Shown here: positions 45,799 to 55,622 of the stretch, piece by piece
Layout of the letters: each line of letters begins with the position of its first letter
How positions within the stretch are numbered: the first letter of the stretch is position 1
DNA from: Rhodobacteraceae bacterium IMCC1909
Lineage (GTDB): Bacteria; Pseudomonadota; Alphaproteobacteria; Rhodobacterales; Rhodobacteraceae
Assembly (NCBI GenBank): GCA_030704425.1
Contig: JAPDHM010000002.1
Span: 1,178,001 to 1,242,000 of the forward strand
DNA: 64,000 bases
Direction: 5' to 3'
Notes under the pieces: model-generated
What the model saw: only the letters and a program-made list of their open reading frames with translations
Database searches by the model: none
What the model was told of the DNA's origin: nothing
Made by a program: the position numbers and the translations under genes

Positions 45799-46039
45799 AA
45801 GTATTTCCCAGTTCAGGTCAGAGGCTATCTAAGCAAGGATAACCCATTTGCCAAGTCAAAACTGGGGCATCGGCCCCTATATGCCGCTTCACCGGGCTTG
45901 GGTTGCGCCAGTGGCGGGGTTTGCGCTCGAATTTGCATCAAAACGCAGCTTGGCCCTCCCGCGGCAAGTTAGCAGTTTCCCTTGCCCTTGATCCCCGCTA
46001 TACGGCCCACGTTTTGATCCGATCGAAAGAGGATAAGTT

Positions 46040-47332
46040 ATGGCCAATGTTGTTGTGGTGGGCACCCAATGGGGTGACGAAGGCAAAGGCAAGATTGTGG
46101 ATTGGCTTTCCGAACGCGCCGATGTGATCGCGCGTTTTCAAGGCGGCCATAATGCCGGTCATACGCTCGTGATCGGGGAGGCTGTCTATAAACTACATGC
46201 GCTGCCCTCTGGCGTTGTGCGCGGCGGCAAATTATCTGTCATTGGCAATGGTGTGGTGCTCGATCCGTGGCATTTGATCAAAGAAATTGAGGGCATCCGC
46301 AGTCAAGGCGTCGATATCACGCCAGAGAATCTAATGGTCGCGGAAAACACCCCTTTGATTATGCCCTACCATGGTGAGCTGGATCGGGCGCGCGAAGGGC
46401 AGGTATCGGTAGCGAAGATTGGCACCACGGGTCGCGGCATTGGTCCGTGTTACGAAGATAAGGTCGGTCGCCGGGTGATCCGCGTCGCAGATTTGGCGGA
46501 TACTGCCACTTTGGAACTGCGCGTCGATCGTGCCTTGCTGCATCACAACCCGTTGCGCAAAGGTCTTGGCCTTGAGCCTGTAGACCGGGCGGACTTGCTG
46601 GCGCAGTTGCGTGAAATCGCGGTACAGATATTGCCCTATGCAGGGCCGGTCTGGAAAGTGTTGAATCAAAAACGTAAGGCTGGGAAGCGGATCTTGTTCG
46701 AAGGTGCGCAGGGTGCTTTGCTGGATATTGACTTTGGCACCTATCCTTTCGTGACCTCCTCAAATGTGATTGCTGGCCAAGCGGCCACAGGTACGGGCAT
46801 TGGTCCAGGTGCAATTGATTATGTCTTGGGCATCACCAAAGCCTATACCACCCGGGTCGGGGAAGGCCCTTTCCCCACGGAACTGGAGGATGGTGATGGT
46901 CAGCAACTTGGCGAAAGAGGGCATGAATTTGGCACCACCACAGGGCGTAAGCGCCGCTGCGGTTGGTTCGACGCCTGTCTGGTGCGGCAAACCTGCGCCA
47001 CCTCCGGCGTGAATGGCATTTCATTGACCAAATTGGATGTGTTGGATGGATTTGAAGAGCTAAAAATCTGTGTGGCGTATGATTTGGATGGCGAGCGTTT
47101 GGATTACCTGCCCACCGCCGCCGATAGGCAAGCGCGCGTGACACCAATCTATGAAACCATCGAAGGGTGGTCCGGCAGTACAGCTGGCGCGCGCTCTTGG
47201 GCCGAGCTGCCTGCGCAGGCGATTAAATATGTTCGGCGCATTGAGGAACTGATTGATTGCCCGGTGGCGTTGGTCTCGACGTCGCCTGAGCGCGAAGACA
47301 CCATTCTAGTTACAGATCCGTTTGCAGACTGA
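46040..47332 (+). CDS. purA: Adenylosuccinate synthetase
   Basis: A 430-residue enzyme joining IMP and aspartate with GTP hydrolysis, the first committed step to AMP. The signature [18 protein letters not shown] has the catalytic Asp, [10 protein letters not shown] gives the catalytic His, and the GTP-binding C-terminal part has [25 protein letters not shown] precedes the ATG. In the 241 bases upstream I see no RNA gene or riboswitch. It overlaps the DUF2842 gene by one base. Confidence 0.97.
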   Translation: MANVVVVGTQWGDEGKGKIVDWLSERADVIARFQGGHNAGHTLVIGEAVYKLHALPSGVVRGGKLSVIGNGVVLDPWHLIKEIEGIRSQGVDITPENLMVAENTPLIMPYHGELDRAREGQVSVAKIGTTGRGIGPCYEDKVGRRVIRVADLADTATLELRVDRALLHHNPLRKGLGLEPVDRADLLAQLREIAVQILPYAGPVWKVLNQKRKAGKRILFEGAQGALLDIDFGTYPFVTSSNVIAGQAATGTGIGPGAIDYVLGITKAYTTRVGEGPFPTELEDGDGQQLGERGHEFGTTTGRKRRCGWFDACLVRQTCATSGVNGISLTKLDVLDGFEELKICVAYDLDGERLDYLPTAADRQARVTPIYETIEGWSGSTAGARSWAELPAQAIKYVRRIEELIDCPVALVSTSPEREDTILVTDPFAD

Positions 47333-47559
47333 TGGCCCTGAGTTACAAAGCCCGCCGCCGTTGGTCGCTGCTGATTTTGGTTATTGGCTTGCCGTTCTAC
47401 GCCGTTCTGGCGGTAAATTTCGTGGCGCTGCTGCCCGTATTACCAAAGGCCTTGGAATTTATACTTTATGTGGTGCTCGGCACCGCTTGGGCGTTCCCGT
47501 TGAAATTTGTTTTTAAAGGCGTCGGTCAAGTGGATCCGGATGCGGATGAAGACTCCTAA
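47332..47559 (+). CDS. DUF2842 small membrane protein
   Basis: A 75-residue inner-membrane protein with two hydrophobic helices (WSLLILVIGLPFYAVLAVNF and ALEFILYVVLGTAWAFPLKF) and an acidic tail. It is of the DUF2842 family, which is confined to Alphaproteobacteria and often follows purA. Its ATG shares one base with the purA stop (TGATG), so it is translated by re-initiation. Function unknown. Confidence 0.9.
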   Translation: MALSYKARRRWSLLILVIGLPFYAVLAVNFVALLPVLPKALEFILYVVLGTAWAFPLKFVFKGVGQVDPDADEDS

Positions 47560-47564
47560 GCCGC

Positions 47565-48017
47565 TTAAAGCAGTTTACTGTGAGAAATGAAGACGGCGCT
47601 CTCTGACGAAAACCATGCTAATGGACCTGCCGACTCTCCTGCCGAGGCGTGTTTGCGGCGCCGTCCGGAGGTCAGGTCGCAAAATTCCAGGGTCGGCGCG
47701 GCTGCGGGTGAGTCTTCGTTGGTCATGCTTCGTGATTGTGCCGCCTCGGCCTCCACGCGCTGGGCGGATGGAGACGGCTCGGGTGTGGGTGCGGCTGGTG
47801 GTGGGTTGAATTGCGCAAATTTCGGCATTATCCCGGTCAAATTGTGTAACTGATCTATCAAATTTGCATCTTCCGTTAAGCAGAGTGTGATTTTCGGATC
47901 CGGTTTGCGCAGCAGACCTTCGAGCTCGTGCAAATCGGCAGAGGTCGCAGGGGTCACGCCCAGAGGTTCTAAGGGCGGTGGCGCTTCGGTCTTGACCTCT
48001 GGACCTGTGCCATCCAT
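47565..48017 (-). CDS. Uncharacterised Pro/Ala-rich protein, possibly frameshifted at its start
   Basis: I do not recognise this 150-residue frame. Codon use is like that of real genes here. The first half looks folded (TSADLHELEGLLRKPDPKI, LTEDANLIDQLHNLTGIMP); the middle is rich in Pro and Ala. A neighbouring frame begins at an ATG at 48072 (MLTKRPASFLLTPRRRVMDG) and would join this one if a single CCAT unit were lost. There are three tandem CCAT copies at 48010-48021, exactly where the frames cross. So the gene may be longer (about 167 residues) and off by one repeat unit. It is convergent with DUF2842. Confidence 0.4.
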   Translation of the reverse strand: MDGTGPEVKTEAPPPLEPLGVTPATSADLHELEGLLRKPDPKITLCLTEDANLIDQLHNLTGIMPKFAQFNPPPAAPTPEPSPSAQRVEAEAAQSRSMTNEDSPAAAPTLEFCDLTSGRRRKHASAGESAGPLAWFSSESAVFISHSKLL

Positions 48018-48205
48018 CCATAACGCGTCGACGCGGTGTGAGGAGAAATGAGGCAGGCCGCTTGGTTAGCATGAAAAAATTCCTATGAAAATCTGTTTGA
48101 TACCTTGTTACGCTAGCTATCCTTCAAAAATAGCAATACTCTCCCGTTTGTATTTCGCACGTGTTGCCCTTAAATCGAGCTGCTCAAAGGAAGTAAGGTG
48201 ACGAA

Positions 48206-48880
48206 ATGGTCCATAAAAAATACTTATGTTGCGCACCTAAAATTTTGCTGATTGGTGCGGGCCCTTCAGCCCCAGAGTTAGTCGCAGAACTTTCGTTAAA
48301 TTTTGACGCGATTGTGGCTGCAGATGGGGGATTCGATTCTGCGCAACGAGCCAAGCTTGAAGTGGCATTGGTGGTTGGCGATATGGATTCGCAACAAGAC
48401 CTGCCGGCCAGTCAGGCTGCGGCGCATATCACAGATCAGGAGACCACGGATTTCCAAAAATGCCTCGCAGTTTGTGATGCAGACATTTTTTTAGGTGTGG
48501 GGTTTCTCGGCGGGCGTTTGGATCATCAGTTGGCAGCTTTCTCTGCCCTTTTAAATGAACCGCGACCGGTGATCTTGATTGATGAGGCACAGTTGGTTTT
48601 TGTTGTACCGCAAAAATTTTCCATAGATCTGGAAGCCGAAACACCCGTGGGGTTTTATCCCATGGAACCTATTGAAGCAAGTTTGCGCGGGGTGCGCTGG
48701 CCGCTTTCAAATGCGGCCATGAGCCCAACGGGAAAAATTGCGACTTCAAACGTCGCCCTAGGTGGCGCGCTGGAAATTACTGTGGATCGGCCAGGTTTGC
48801 TGGCGATCCTGCCGCGCCGCGACCTTGAAACTGTTCTAGCAGCATTAGACAGAGGTTTTGGTAAAGCGCACCACCAATAG
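48206..48880 (+). CDS. thiN: Thiamine pyrophosphokinase
   Basis: A 224-residue enzyme that transfers pyrophosphate from ATP to thiamine. Conserved parts are AADGGFDSAQ, the Asp-rich VVGDMDSQQDLP, ETTDFQKCLAVCDAD and the GFLGGRLDHQLAAFSALL region. It is slightly short at the C-terminus compared with family members but has the full nucleotide-binding half. No TPP riboswitch is evident in the 133 bases upstream. The last 36 bases overlap the 3' end of the EamA gene on the other strand. Confidence 0.9.
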   Translation: MVHKKYLCCAPKILLIGAGPSAPELVAELSLNFDAIVAADGGFDSAQRAKLEVALVVGDMDSQQDLPASQAAAHITDQETTDFQKCLAVCDADIFLGVGFLGGRLDHQLAAFSALLNEPRPVILIDEAQLVFVVPQKFSIDLEAETPVGFYPMEPIEASLRGVRWPLSNAAMSPTGKIATSNVALGGALEITVDRPGLLAILPRRDLETVLAALDRGFGKAHHQ

Positions 48881-49729
48881 CCCCGCGGTCACAGTCACGA
48901 TGATACCAACCGCCGCAATGCCATTGGGCAGATCGCTGAAGAGCACCAGGCCATAGAGTGCTCCAAACGGGATTTCGAGATATTGCACTGGGGCCACTGT
49001 GGGCGCTGAAGCATAGCGCAGCGCCCAAGTCATGCACAAATGTGCCAAGGTGCCCAAGATCCCAAGGCCAAGCAATGCAGAAAATTCAAATCCGGTGACT
49101 GGGACCATCGTCGCAAGTGGTATGTCCAAGGCCGAGCCGAAAGTGGCAATGGGCAAGAGGATCACCATGGCGCATACGCCATTAGCCGCTTGTAGATCAA
49201 TGGGGTCGATATGTTTTGAAATCTTGCGGGTGATGAACATAAAGCCAGTGAATAAAACGGCCACGACCAGCGGCAAAAGCGCAGGCCAACCGACCTCGGC
49301 AAAACTGGGCTGAACCACCATCAAAGTGCCGATGAAACCAAGCAGGCAGAGTCCAAGGCTCAAAGGGCTTGCCCGATCTCCGGTCATCCATCCAACGCCC
49401 AAGATCAGGAAGGGCAGGACATAGGCAATGGCAATGGCATCGGCGAGGGGCAGGTAGCGGAGCGACAGAAACAAAAAAGAAATTGCCACCAGATGGAGAA
49501 CCGAGCGCAGAATGACGTAGCCAATCCGATCCGCCCGCATCCAAGTATCGTGGCGACTTGTCCAAAGGTTGCGGCGCACCAAAAGAAGCTGGGTGATGAA
49601 CCGAGCAATGACCACCTGTAGCAAAGGAATTCCATCGCCTAAAATTTTAACCAAAGCATCACTGGCCGGCGCCAGAACACAAAAGCCAATCATCAGCAAT
49701 AGGCCTAAACGGTTGTTATCCTGAGCCAT
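48845..49729 (-). CDS. EamA-type (DMT superfamily) transporter
   Basis: A 294-residue inner-membrane protein with ten hydrophobic helices in two EamA repeats (first starting NRLGLLLMIGFCVLAPASDA, second near WPALLPLVVAVLFTGFMFIT). The end of repeat two, PVQYLEIPFGALYGLVLFSD, is typical. Members export or import small metabolites; the substrate is unknown. It lies 30 bases downstream in orientation from sdaA's neighbour start region and its 3' end overlaps thiN by 36 bases. Confidence 0.88.
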   Translation of the reverse strand: MAQDNNRLGLLLMIGFCVLAPASDALVKILGDGIPLLQVVIARFITQLLLVRRNLWTSRHDTWMRADRIGYVILRSVLHLVAISFLFLSLRYLPLADAIAIAYVLPFLILGVGWMTGDRASPLSLGLCLLGFIGTLMVVQPSFAEVGWPALLPLVVAVLFTGFMFITRKISKHIDPIDLQAANGVCAMVILLPIATFGSALDIPLATMVPVTGFEFSALLGLGILGTLAHLCMTWALRYASAPTVAPVQYLEIPFGALYGLVLFSDLPNGIAAVGIIVTVTAGLLVVRFTKTSV

Positions 49730-49759
49730 GGAGCACTTTCATATCAAGGTTTGGAATGG

Positions 49760-51133
49760 TCAACAGTTGGGCACATTTACCGCCAAGCCACCGAGTGAAG
49801 TTTCCTTGTATTTTTCATGCATGTCCAGGCCGGTTTGTCGCATTGTTTCGACGCAGGCATCCAATGACACCAAATGCGTGCCATCGCCACGCATCGACAG
49901 GCTGGCGGCGGAAACTGCTTTAATGCAGCCCAGCCCATTGCGCTCGATACAAGGGACTTGCACGAGGCCTTTGACCGGATCGCAGGTCATGCCCAAGTGA
50001 TGCTCTAATGCTATTTCTGCGGCGTTTTCCACCTGCGCGGGACTGCCGCCCAAGACGGCGCAGAGACCGGCGGCGGCCATAGCAGACGCACTGCCCACTT
50101 CCGCCTGGCAACCGCATTCCGCGCCGGAGATGCTGGCGTTGAATTTGATCAGCCCGCCGATTGCGGCGGCGGTGAGTAAAAATTCTGGGATGCGCTTTGG
50201 CGTGGAGCCTGGCACATGATCGAGCCAATAGCGCAGGGTGGCAGGGACCACACCGGCCGCGCCATTGGTCGGTGCGGTCACGACCTGACCACCGGCGGCA
50301 TTCTCTTCATTGACTGCCATGGCGTAAACGCTCATCCAATCATTGATCGTATGTGGGGCGGACATATTCAGTCCGCGTTCGGCCATCAAAGCTTCGTGAA
50401 TGGGTTTGGCTCTGCGTTTCACATTCAGACCGCCGGGCAGTATGCCGCCCCGCTCCAGTCCACGATTGATGCAATCGTTCATCACGTCCCAGATTTTGGT
50501 CAAGCCGCGGTCGAGCACGGCGGCGCTGCGGCGGCTTAATTCATTCTCACGTTTTATCTCTGCTATGGATTTTCCCTGGGCGGCGCAAAGGGCCAGCAAT
50601 TCATTGGCCGTATTGAACTGATGCGGGTAGGCGGCCATGTCGCCGATGGACACGCCACTGGCCAATTCTTCGGCTGTCACCACAAAACCACCGCCGATCG
50701 AATAATAAGTCTGCTGCAAGATCACATCGTCCTGTGCATCCGTCGCCATGAGGACCATGCCATTGGCATGGCCCTCTAGGGAGGGGCCGAAGTCAAATAC
50801 GATGTCACTGGCCGGATCAAGTTTAAGTGTTCCGAGCCCATCCGGGTCGACCGTTTTGTTGCGCGTCATGGCCTCTAGCGCAGTTTCAGCCTTGGTGGCG
50901 TCGTAGGTTTCGGGGGAAAACCCGGCCAATCCAAGAAGTGTGGCACGATCTGTCGCATGCCCCACACCGGTGAAGGCTAAGGAGCCATGCAACCGGGCTT
51001 TTAGGCCTGCGGCCTCAAATGGGCTGGCGCGCAGCAGATCCAAAAACATGCCCGCCGCAACCATTGGTCCCATCGTATGCGATGAGCTTGGCCCAATGCC
51101 GACTTTAAACATATCAAAAACAGATAGAAACAT
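49760..51133 (-). CDS. sdaA: L-serine ammonia-lyase (iron-sulfur, single chain)
   Basis: A 457-residue serine dehydratase giving pyruvate and ammonia. The beta domain opens MFLSVFDMFKVGIGPSSSHT. The catalytic alpha domain carries the cysteines that bind the 4Fe-4S cluster (in AECGCQAEVGSASAM and GMTCDPVKGLVQVPCIERN) and the conserved TAPTNGAAGVVPATLRYW. The ATG at 51133 follows AGAGG by six bases; the frame continues upstream but is unlike the family. It is the minus-strand gene before the EamA transporter (30-base gap), so the two may be co-transcribed. Confidence 0.95.
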   Translation of the reverse strand: MFLSVFDMFKVGIGPSSSHTMGPMVAAGMFLDLLRASPFEAAGLKARLHGSLAFTGVGHATDRATLLGLAGFSPETYDATKAETALEAMTRNKTVDPDGLGTLKLDPASDIVFDFGPSLEGHANGMVLMATDAQDDVILQQTYYSIGGGFVVTAEELASGVSIGDMAAYPHQFNTANELLALCAAQGKSIAEIKRENELSRRSAAVLDRGLTKIWDVMNDCINRGLERGGILPGGLNVKRRAKPIHEALMAERGLNMSAPHTINDWMSVYAMAVNEENAAGGQVVTAPTNGAAGVVPATLRYWLDHVPGSTPKRIPEFLLTAAAIGGLIKFNASISGAECGCQAEVGSASAMAAAGLCAVLGGSPAQVENAAEIALEHHLGMTCDPVKGLVQVPCIERNGLGCIKAVSAASLSMRGDGTHLVSLDACVETMRQTGLDMHEKYKETSLGGLAVNVPNC

Positions 51134-51369
51134 TGAAGACCTCTTAGAAGTGCATGGCTTGGGTTGATCATGGTTTGACAGGCCGTGTCGGTGTAAATAC
51201 GACGCTTTCATCTAGGTCTACGTCTGCGCCTCTCGCACAGCAAGAGAATATGCGGCGCAGTGCCCATGCGAAGCCCGGTCGATGCTGGGCTTGAAAGATG
51301 AAATCGGGCCTCGCGCATTGGGGGGACTTCGGTCTATATAGGGGCGCAAATCATCAGGAGCCACGTTAC

Positions 51370-52089
51370 ATGTTTGCCGATTTATCCCCCGCCGATCAGG
51401 CAAAATACGTTGCGGCCAAACGGGCTGTCGAATTGGTTGAAGATGGTATGAAGCTCGGGCTTGGAACCGGCTCAACGGCGGCTTGGATGGTGCGGTGTTT
51501 GGCGGAGCGGGTTAAGACTGAAGGGCTGCGCATTCAAGGCGTGCCCACTTCGACCCGCACAGCAGATCTGGCCCGTGATCTGGGCTTGGAAGTGGTGACC
51601 CTGGATCAAACTGGGCATTTGGACATCACCATTGATGGTACGGATGAATTCGATTCCGTTTTGTCTCTCATCAAAGGTGGGGGTGGGGCGCTTTTGCAAG
51701 AGAAGATCGTCGCCTCCGCCTCGGATCAGATGATTGTGATTGCTGATTTTGATAAACATGTCCCTCAGCTCGGTAAATTCCCTTTGCCTGTGGAGGTTTT
51801 GGGATTTGGTTTGGCTTCGTCGCGCGACCATATTGCCCGCCTTTTAGCCGATCACGGATTGGCTGGGCGCGATATCACAATGCGCATGCAGGACGACACT
51901 CCCTTTGTGACCGACGAAGGCAACTTCATTCTTGATTTGCATTTGGAACACATCCCGGATGCGCCCGCCCTGGCCATTGTGCTCAATCAAGTGCCGGGCG
52001 TGGTTGAAAATGGCCTGTTTATAAATATTTGTGATCGCGTGATTTTGGGTGCTAGCGATGGGCGCATCGAGGAGCACCTTCGGCCGTAA
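51370..52089 (+). CDS. rpiA: Ribose-5-phosphate isomerase A
   Basis: A 239-residue enzyme of the pentose phosphate pathway. Family motifs are LGLGTGSTAAWMVR, TIDGTDEFDSVLSLIKGGG, the catalytic Glu/Lys region GALLQEKIVASASDQM and the C-terminal NQVPGVVENGLFINICDRV. The ATG at 51370 follows AGGAG by eight bases. The 236 bases upstream, shared with sdaA, contain no gene I can see. It is followed by gor 42 bases later, which may connect NADPH supply with glutathione reduction. Confidence 0.95.
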   Translation: MFADLSPADQAKYVAAKRAVELVEDGMKLGLGTGSTAAWMVRCLAERVKTEGLRIQGVPTSTRTADLARDLGLEVVTLDQTGHLDITIDGTDEFDSVLSLIKGGGGALLQEKIVASASDQMIVIADFDKHVPQLGKFPLPVEVLGFGLASSRDHIARLLADHGLAGRDITMRMQDDTPFVTDEGNFILDLHLEHIPDAPALAIVLNQVPGVVENGLFINICDRVILGASDGRIEEHLRP

Positions 52090-52131
52090 CACGCTAGGCG
52101 GTTGGGCTTCTGACTTCAATAGGGGACGAAT

Positions 52132-53490
52132 ATGTCTTATGATTATGATCTTTTTGTAATTGGCGGTGGTTCGGGTGGTGTACGCGCGGCGCGCGTTGCA
52201 GCTTCGGACACCGGGGCCAAAGTCGGATTGGCTGAAGAAAGCCGCTATGGCGGCACCTGCGTCATCCGGGGCTGCGTTCCGAAAAAGTTGATGGTGTTTG
52301 CTTCAACCTATGCGCCTGCTATCGAGCAGGCTGCCGCCTATGGCTGGGACGTGCGGATGGGCGGTTTCAACTGGTCGGGATTTCGGAGCAATCTGGAAGG
52401 TGAGCTCGATCGGCTGGAAGGCATTTATCGCCGCCTGTTGCACAACTCGGGAGTTGAGACCTTCGACATGCGCGCGACAGTCGACAGTCCGCATGCGGTG
52501 CGTTTGGCCGATGGCCGGGTCGTCACGGCCAAGGTGATTTTGCTGGCCACGGGCGGCTGGCCCTCGGTGCCCGATGTTCCCGGAGCCGAATATGCCATCA
52601 CCTCTAATGAGGTTTTTCATCTGGAAACTTTGCCCAAGCGGATATTGATCGTGGGAGGCGGTTATATTGCGTGTGAATTTGCCGGAATTCTCAATGGACT
52701 TGGGGTGCAAACCCATCTTTGGTATCGGGGCGAGGCGGTATTGCGCGGCTTTGATAAAGAGGCTCGCGATGTGATTGTGCAGGGCATGCAAGAGCGTGGT
52801 GTCCAAATGCAGATGCACACCAATGTGGCCCGAATCGACCGGCAAGGCGCCGGCTACAGCGTGACAGATGCCCAAGGCGCGCGCCATGACTTTGATGTTG
52901 TGATGTATGCCACAGGCCGCAAGCCTAAAAGCACCGGCTTGGGACTTGAGGCGCTGGGCATTGGTCTGGATGACGCGGGCGCGGTTCAGGTCGATGAGTT
53001 TTCTCAGACTTCATTGCCGTCGATCTATGCGGTCGGAGATGTGACCAACCGTGTCAATCTGACGCCCGTGGCGATCCGCGAAGGCATGGCTTTTGTTGAG
53101 ACCGCCCTGAAAGGCAATCCGACCCCTGTGGATCACGCATTGATCCCAACGGCCGTATTCACCCAACCGGAATTTGGCACAATTGGCCTTAGCGAAGAGC
53201 AAGCTCGTGCACAAGAGCCGATCGAAGTTTATGCAACTGCCTTTCGCCCAATGAATATTTCCTTTATTGATGCGCCGAACAAAGTGCTAATGAAATTGGT
53301 TGTGAGCCAAAAGACCCGCAAAATTTTGGGCTGTCACATCGTCGCAGATGGTGCCGGTGAAATGATCCAAATGGTAGGGATAGCGGCGAAAATGGGGGCA
53401 ACAAAAGAAGATTTTGACCGTGTGTGTGCCGTGCATCCAACGGTTTCAGAGGAACTTGTTACAATGAAAACTCCGGTGCGGAGTGCTTGA
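52132..53490 (+). CDS. gor: Glutathione-disulfide reductase
   Basis: A 452-residue flavoprotein reducing glutathione disulfide with NADPH. FAD motif VIGGGSGGVRAARVAA; redox-active disulfide in GGTCVIRGCVPKKLM; NADPH motif RILIVGGGYIACEFAGI, followed by the basic LWYRGEAVLRGFDKEARD; FAD-contact IYAVGDVTNRVNLTPVAI; and the catalytic His/Glu pair in CAVHPTVSEELVTM at the C-terminus. All are intact. Confidence 0.95.
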   Translation: MSYDYDLFVIGGGSGGVRAARVAASDTGAKVGLAEESRYGGTCVIRGCVPKKLMVFASTYAPAIEQAAAYGWDVRMGGFNWSGFRSNLEGELDRLEGIYRRLLHNSGVETFDMRATVDSPHAVRLADGRVVTAKVILLATGGWPSVPDVPGAEYAITSNEVFHLETLPKRILIVGGGYIACEFAGILNGLGVQTHLWYRGEAVLRGFDKEARDVIVQGMQERGVQMQMHTNVARIDRQGAGYSVTDAQGARHDFDVVMYATGRKPKSTGLGLEALGIGLDDAGAVQVDEFSQTSLPSIYAVGDVTNRVNLTPVAIREGMAFVETALKGNPTPVDHALIPTAVFTQPEFGTIGLSEEQARAQEPIEVYATAFRPMNISFIDAPNKVLMKLVVSQKTRKILGCHIVADGAGEMIQMVGIAAKMGATKEDFDRVCAVHPTVSEELVTMKTPVRSA

Positions 53491-53553
53491 AATATACAAA
53501 GCAGAGCACAGATAGAACAGAGACTCAGAATGACTGTGAAGGGAAACAGCTGA

Positions 53554-54735
53554 ATGTCGGATAATAACGGTGGACCTTGGGGCGGCGGCGGAAGCGGCGG
53601 CAATCGAGGTAACAAAGGCAATGGCGGTGGGAATGATCGGGGTCCAGACGGACCGCAAATCCCAGAAATTGACGAGTTGATGCGCAAAGGCCAAGAGCAA
53701 TTGCGCGTGTTGATGGGAGGTAAAGGCAGCGGTGGCACCGGTGGTGGCAGCGGAGCTGGCGGTGGAGACGCAGGCATTCCGCGCAGCACTTTCGTGCTGG
53801 CTGGGCTTGCTGCTGTTGGCATGTGGCTGTTCGCGTCCTTTTATACGGTCAAGCCAGAGGAGCAATCTGTTGAGCTCTTCCTCGGCGAATTCAATGAAAT
53901 TGGCACCAACGGTCTCAATTTCGCGCCTTGGCCTTTTGTGACCTATGAGAAGTTCAATGTCACCACCAACAGAACCGAATCCCTTGGGCTCAATGACAGC
54001 CGTGACAGTGGTTTGGGCTTGATGCTAACCACGGATGAAAACATCGTGGACATTGACTTTCAGGTGGTTTGGAACATTAAAAACTCGGCGGATTTTTTGT
54101 TTAGTCTGAAGGCACCTGAGCAATCTATCCGGGCTATTTCGGAAGCTGCGATGCGCGAAGTGATTGCGCAATCGGAATTGGCGCCAATTTTGAACCGAGA
54201 TCGTGCTGCGATTGAGGCGAATGTGCGGCAATTGATCCAAAAAACTTTGGATGAGCGCAAAACTGGCATTTCTGTTGTCCGGGTCAACTTTAACAAAGTG
54301 GATCCGCCCAGCCGTCAGGTGATCGTGACCGCTGCTGATGGGTCGCAAAAACGCGTTTCGGTGATTGACGCCTTCCGCGATGTGCAAGCCGCAGAGCAAG
54401 AGCGCGATCAGCGCGAGCGCCAAGCGGATGCCTATGCCAACCAACGTCTTGCTGAAGCGCGGGGTGCTGCGGCGCAGTTGTTAGAGGCAGCAGAAGGCTA
54501 CCGTGCCTCTGTCGTAAATGCCGCTTTGGGGGAGGCCAGCCAATTCTCAGCTGTTTTGACCGAATATAAAGAAGCGCCAGAGGTGACGCGTCGTCGCCTA
54601 TATATCGAGACTTTGGAAAAAGTCTTGAGCAATGTGGATAAGATTATCATGGACAATGGCGAAGGCGGCCAGGGTGTTGTACCTTACTTGCCATTGAATG
54701 AATTGCGTAAATCTTCACAAGGAGGGTCAAACTAA
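53554..54735 (+). CDS. hflK: FtsH protease modulator HflK
   Basis: A 393-residue membrane protein that with HflC forms the periplasmic cage around FtsH. A long Gly-rich cytoplasmic N-terminus (about residues 1-72) is followed by one membrane helix (TFVLAGLAAVGMWLFASFYT), then the SPFH/prohibitin domain and a helical coiled-coil region (AAEQERDQRERQADAYANQR). Its stop overlaps the hflC start by one base. Confidence 0.95.
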   Translation: MSDNNGGPWGGGGSGGNRGNKGNGGGNDRGPDGPQIPEIDELMRKGQEQLRVLMGGKGSGGTGGGSGAGGGDAGIPRSTFVLAGLAAVGMWLFASFYTVKPEEQSVELFLGEFNEIGTNGLNFAPWPFVTYEKFNVTTNRTESLGLNDSRDSGLGLMLTTDENIVDIDFQVVWNIKNSADFLFSLKAPEQSIRAISEAAMREVIAQSELAPILNRDRAAIEANVRQLIQKTLDERKTGISVVRVNFNKVDPPSRQVIVTAADGSQKRVSVIDAFRDVQAAEQERDQRERQADAYANQRLAEARGAAAQLLEAAEGYRASVVNAALGEASQFSAVLTEYKEAPEVTRRRLYIETLEKVLSNVDKIIMDNGEGGQGVVPYLPLNELRKSSQGGSN

Positions 54736-55622
54736 TGTCTATGAGATCTCGTATTGCAGTGATCATAGCCGCCGTGATTGCGGTTGGTGGGTTGATGTCC
54801 TTGTTCATCGTGGATGAGCGCGAAAAAGTGCTAGTGCTGCGGTTTGGTCAAATCAAACAGGTCAAAACAGACCCTGGTTTGGGCTTTAAGATCCCTTGGC
54901 TGGATCAAGTTGTACGCTTTGATGACCGAATTTTGTCTTTGGAAACCCCGGTGATCGAGGTGACGCCAGCTGATGACCGTCGCCTCGAGGTGGATGCCTT
55001 TGTTATGTACCGCATCGCAGATATTGTGAAATTCCGTCAGGCTTTGGGCGCGGGCGGTGAGCGCGAAGCCAGTATTCAGCTCAATGATATTCTCGACGGT
55101 CAGATCCGGGCGGTTCTTGGAGCTGATGGGGTGACGTCAAATGCCATTCTGTCGCCGGAACGGTCCCGTTTGATGGAGCTGATCCGCGCTGAGGCTCAAA
55201 CCCGTGCTAAGGATTTGGGGTTGGATGTAGTTGATGTGCGTCTGCGTCAAACCAACTTGCCAGAGCAAAACTTCGATGCAACTTTGCAGCGTATGATCGC
55301 AGAGCGGGAACGCGAAGCGACCGATGAACGCGCCCGGGGCCGTGAGGCGGCGCAGCGAGTCACAGCTGTTGCGGATCGGACCCATGAGGAAACGCTCTCC
55401 GCTGCGAAGCGGGATGCTTTGATCATCGAAGGGGAAGCGGATGCGGAACGGACCCGTATTTTGGCCGATGCCTTCAGTGCAGATCCAGAATTTTTCGACT
55501 TCTATCGTTCGCTTGCGGCTTATCAGGCTTCCATACTTGGTGAAAATTCAACTTTGGTGATCCCACCAGATCATGAATTTTTAACCTACATGAAATCCGC
55601 AACGCCGCGTGTTTCTGAGTGA
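54735..55622 (+). CDS. hflC: FtsH protease modulator HflC
   Basis: A 295-residue partner of HflK. An N-terminal membrane anchor (RIAVIIAAVIAVGGLMSLFI) precedes the SPFH domain (REKVLVLRFGQIKQVKTDPG). A helical stretch with RMIAEREREATDERARGREA and the C-terminal DAFSADPEFFDFYRSLAAYQ follow. Overlaps on both sides (hflK by one base, DUF2065 by four) show a tight operon. Confidence 0.95.
   Translation: MSMRSRIAVIIAAVIAVGGLMSLFIVDEREKVLVLRFGQIKQVKTDPGLGFKIPWLDQVVRFDDRILSLETPVIEVTPADDRRLEVDAFVMYRIADIVKFRQALGAGGEREASIQLNDILDGQIRAVLGADGVTSNAILSPERSRLMELIRAEAQTRAKDLGLDVVDVRLRQTNLPEQNFDATLQRMIAEREREATDERARGREAAQRVTAVADRTHEETLSAAKRDALIIEGEADAERTRILADAFSADPEFFDFYRSLAAYQASILGENSTLVIPPDHEFLTYMKSATPRVSE

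Noticed and set aside
47587-47853. An 88-residue plus-strand frame overlapping the unknown minus-strand gene
   Set aside because: Its translation is less protein-like than the minus-strand frame, it ends without a conserved feature, and no ribosome site precedes it.
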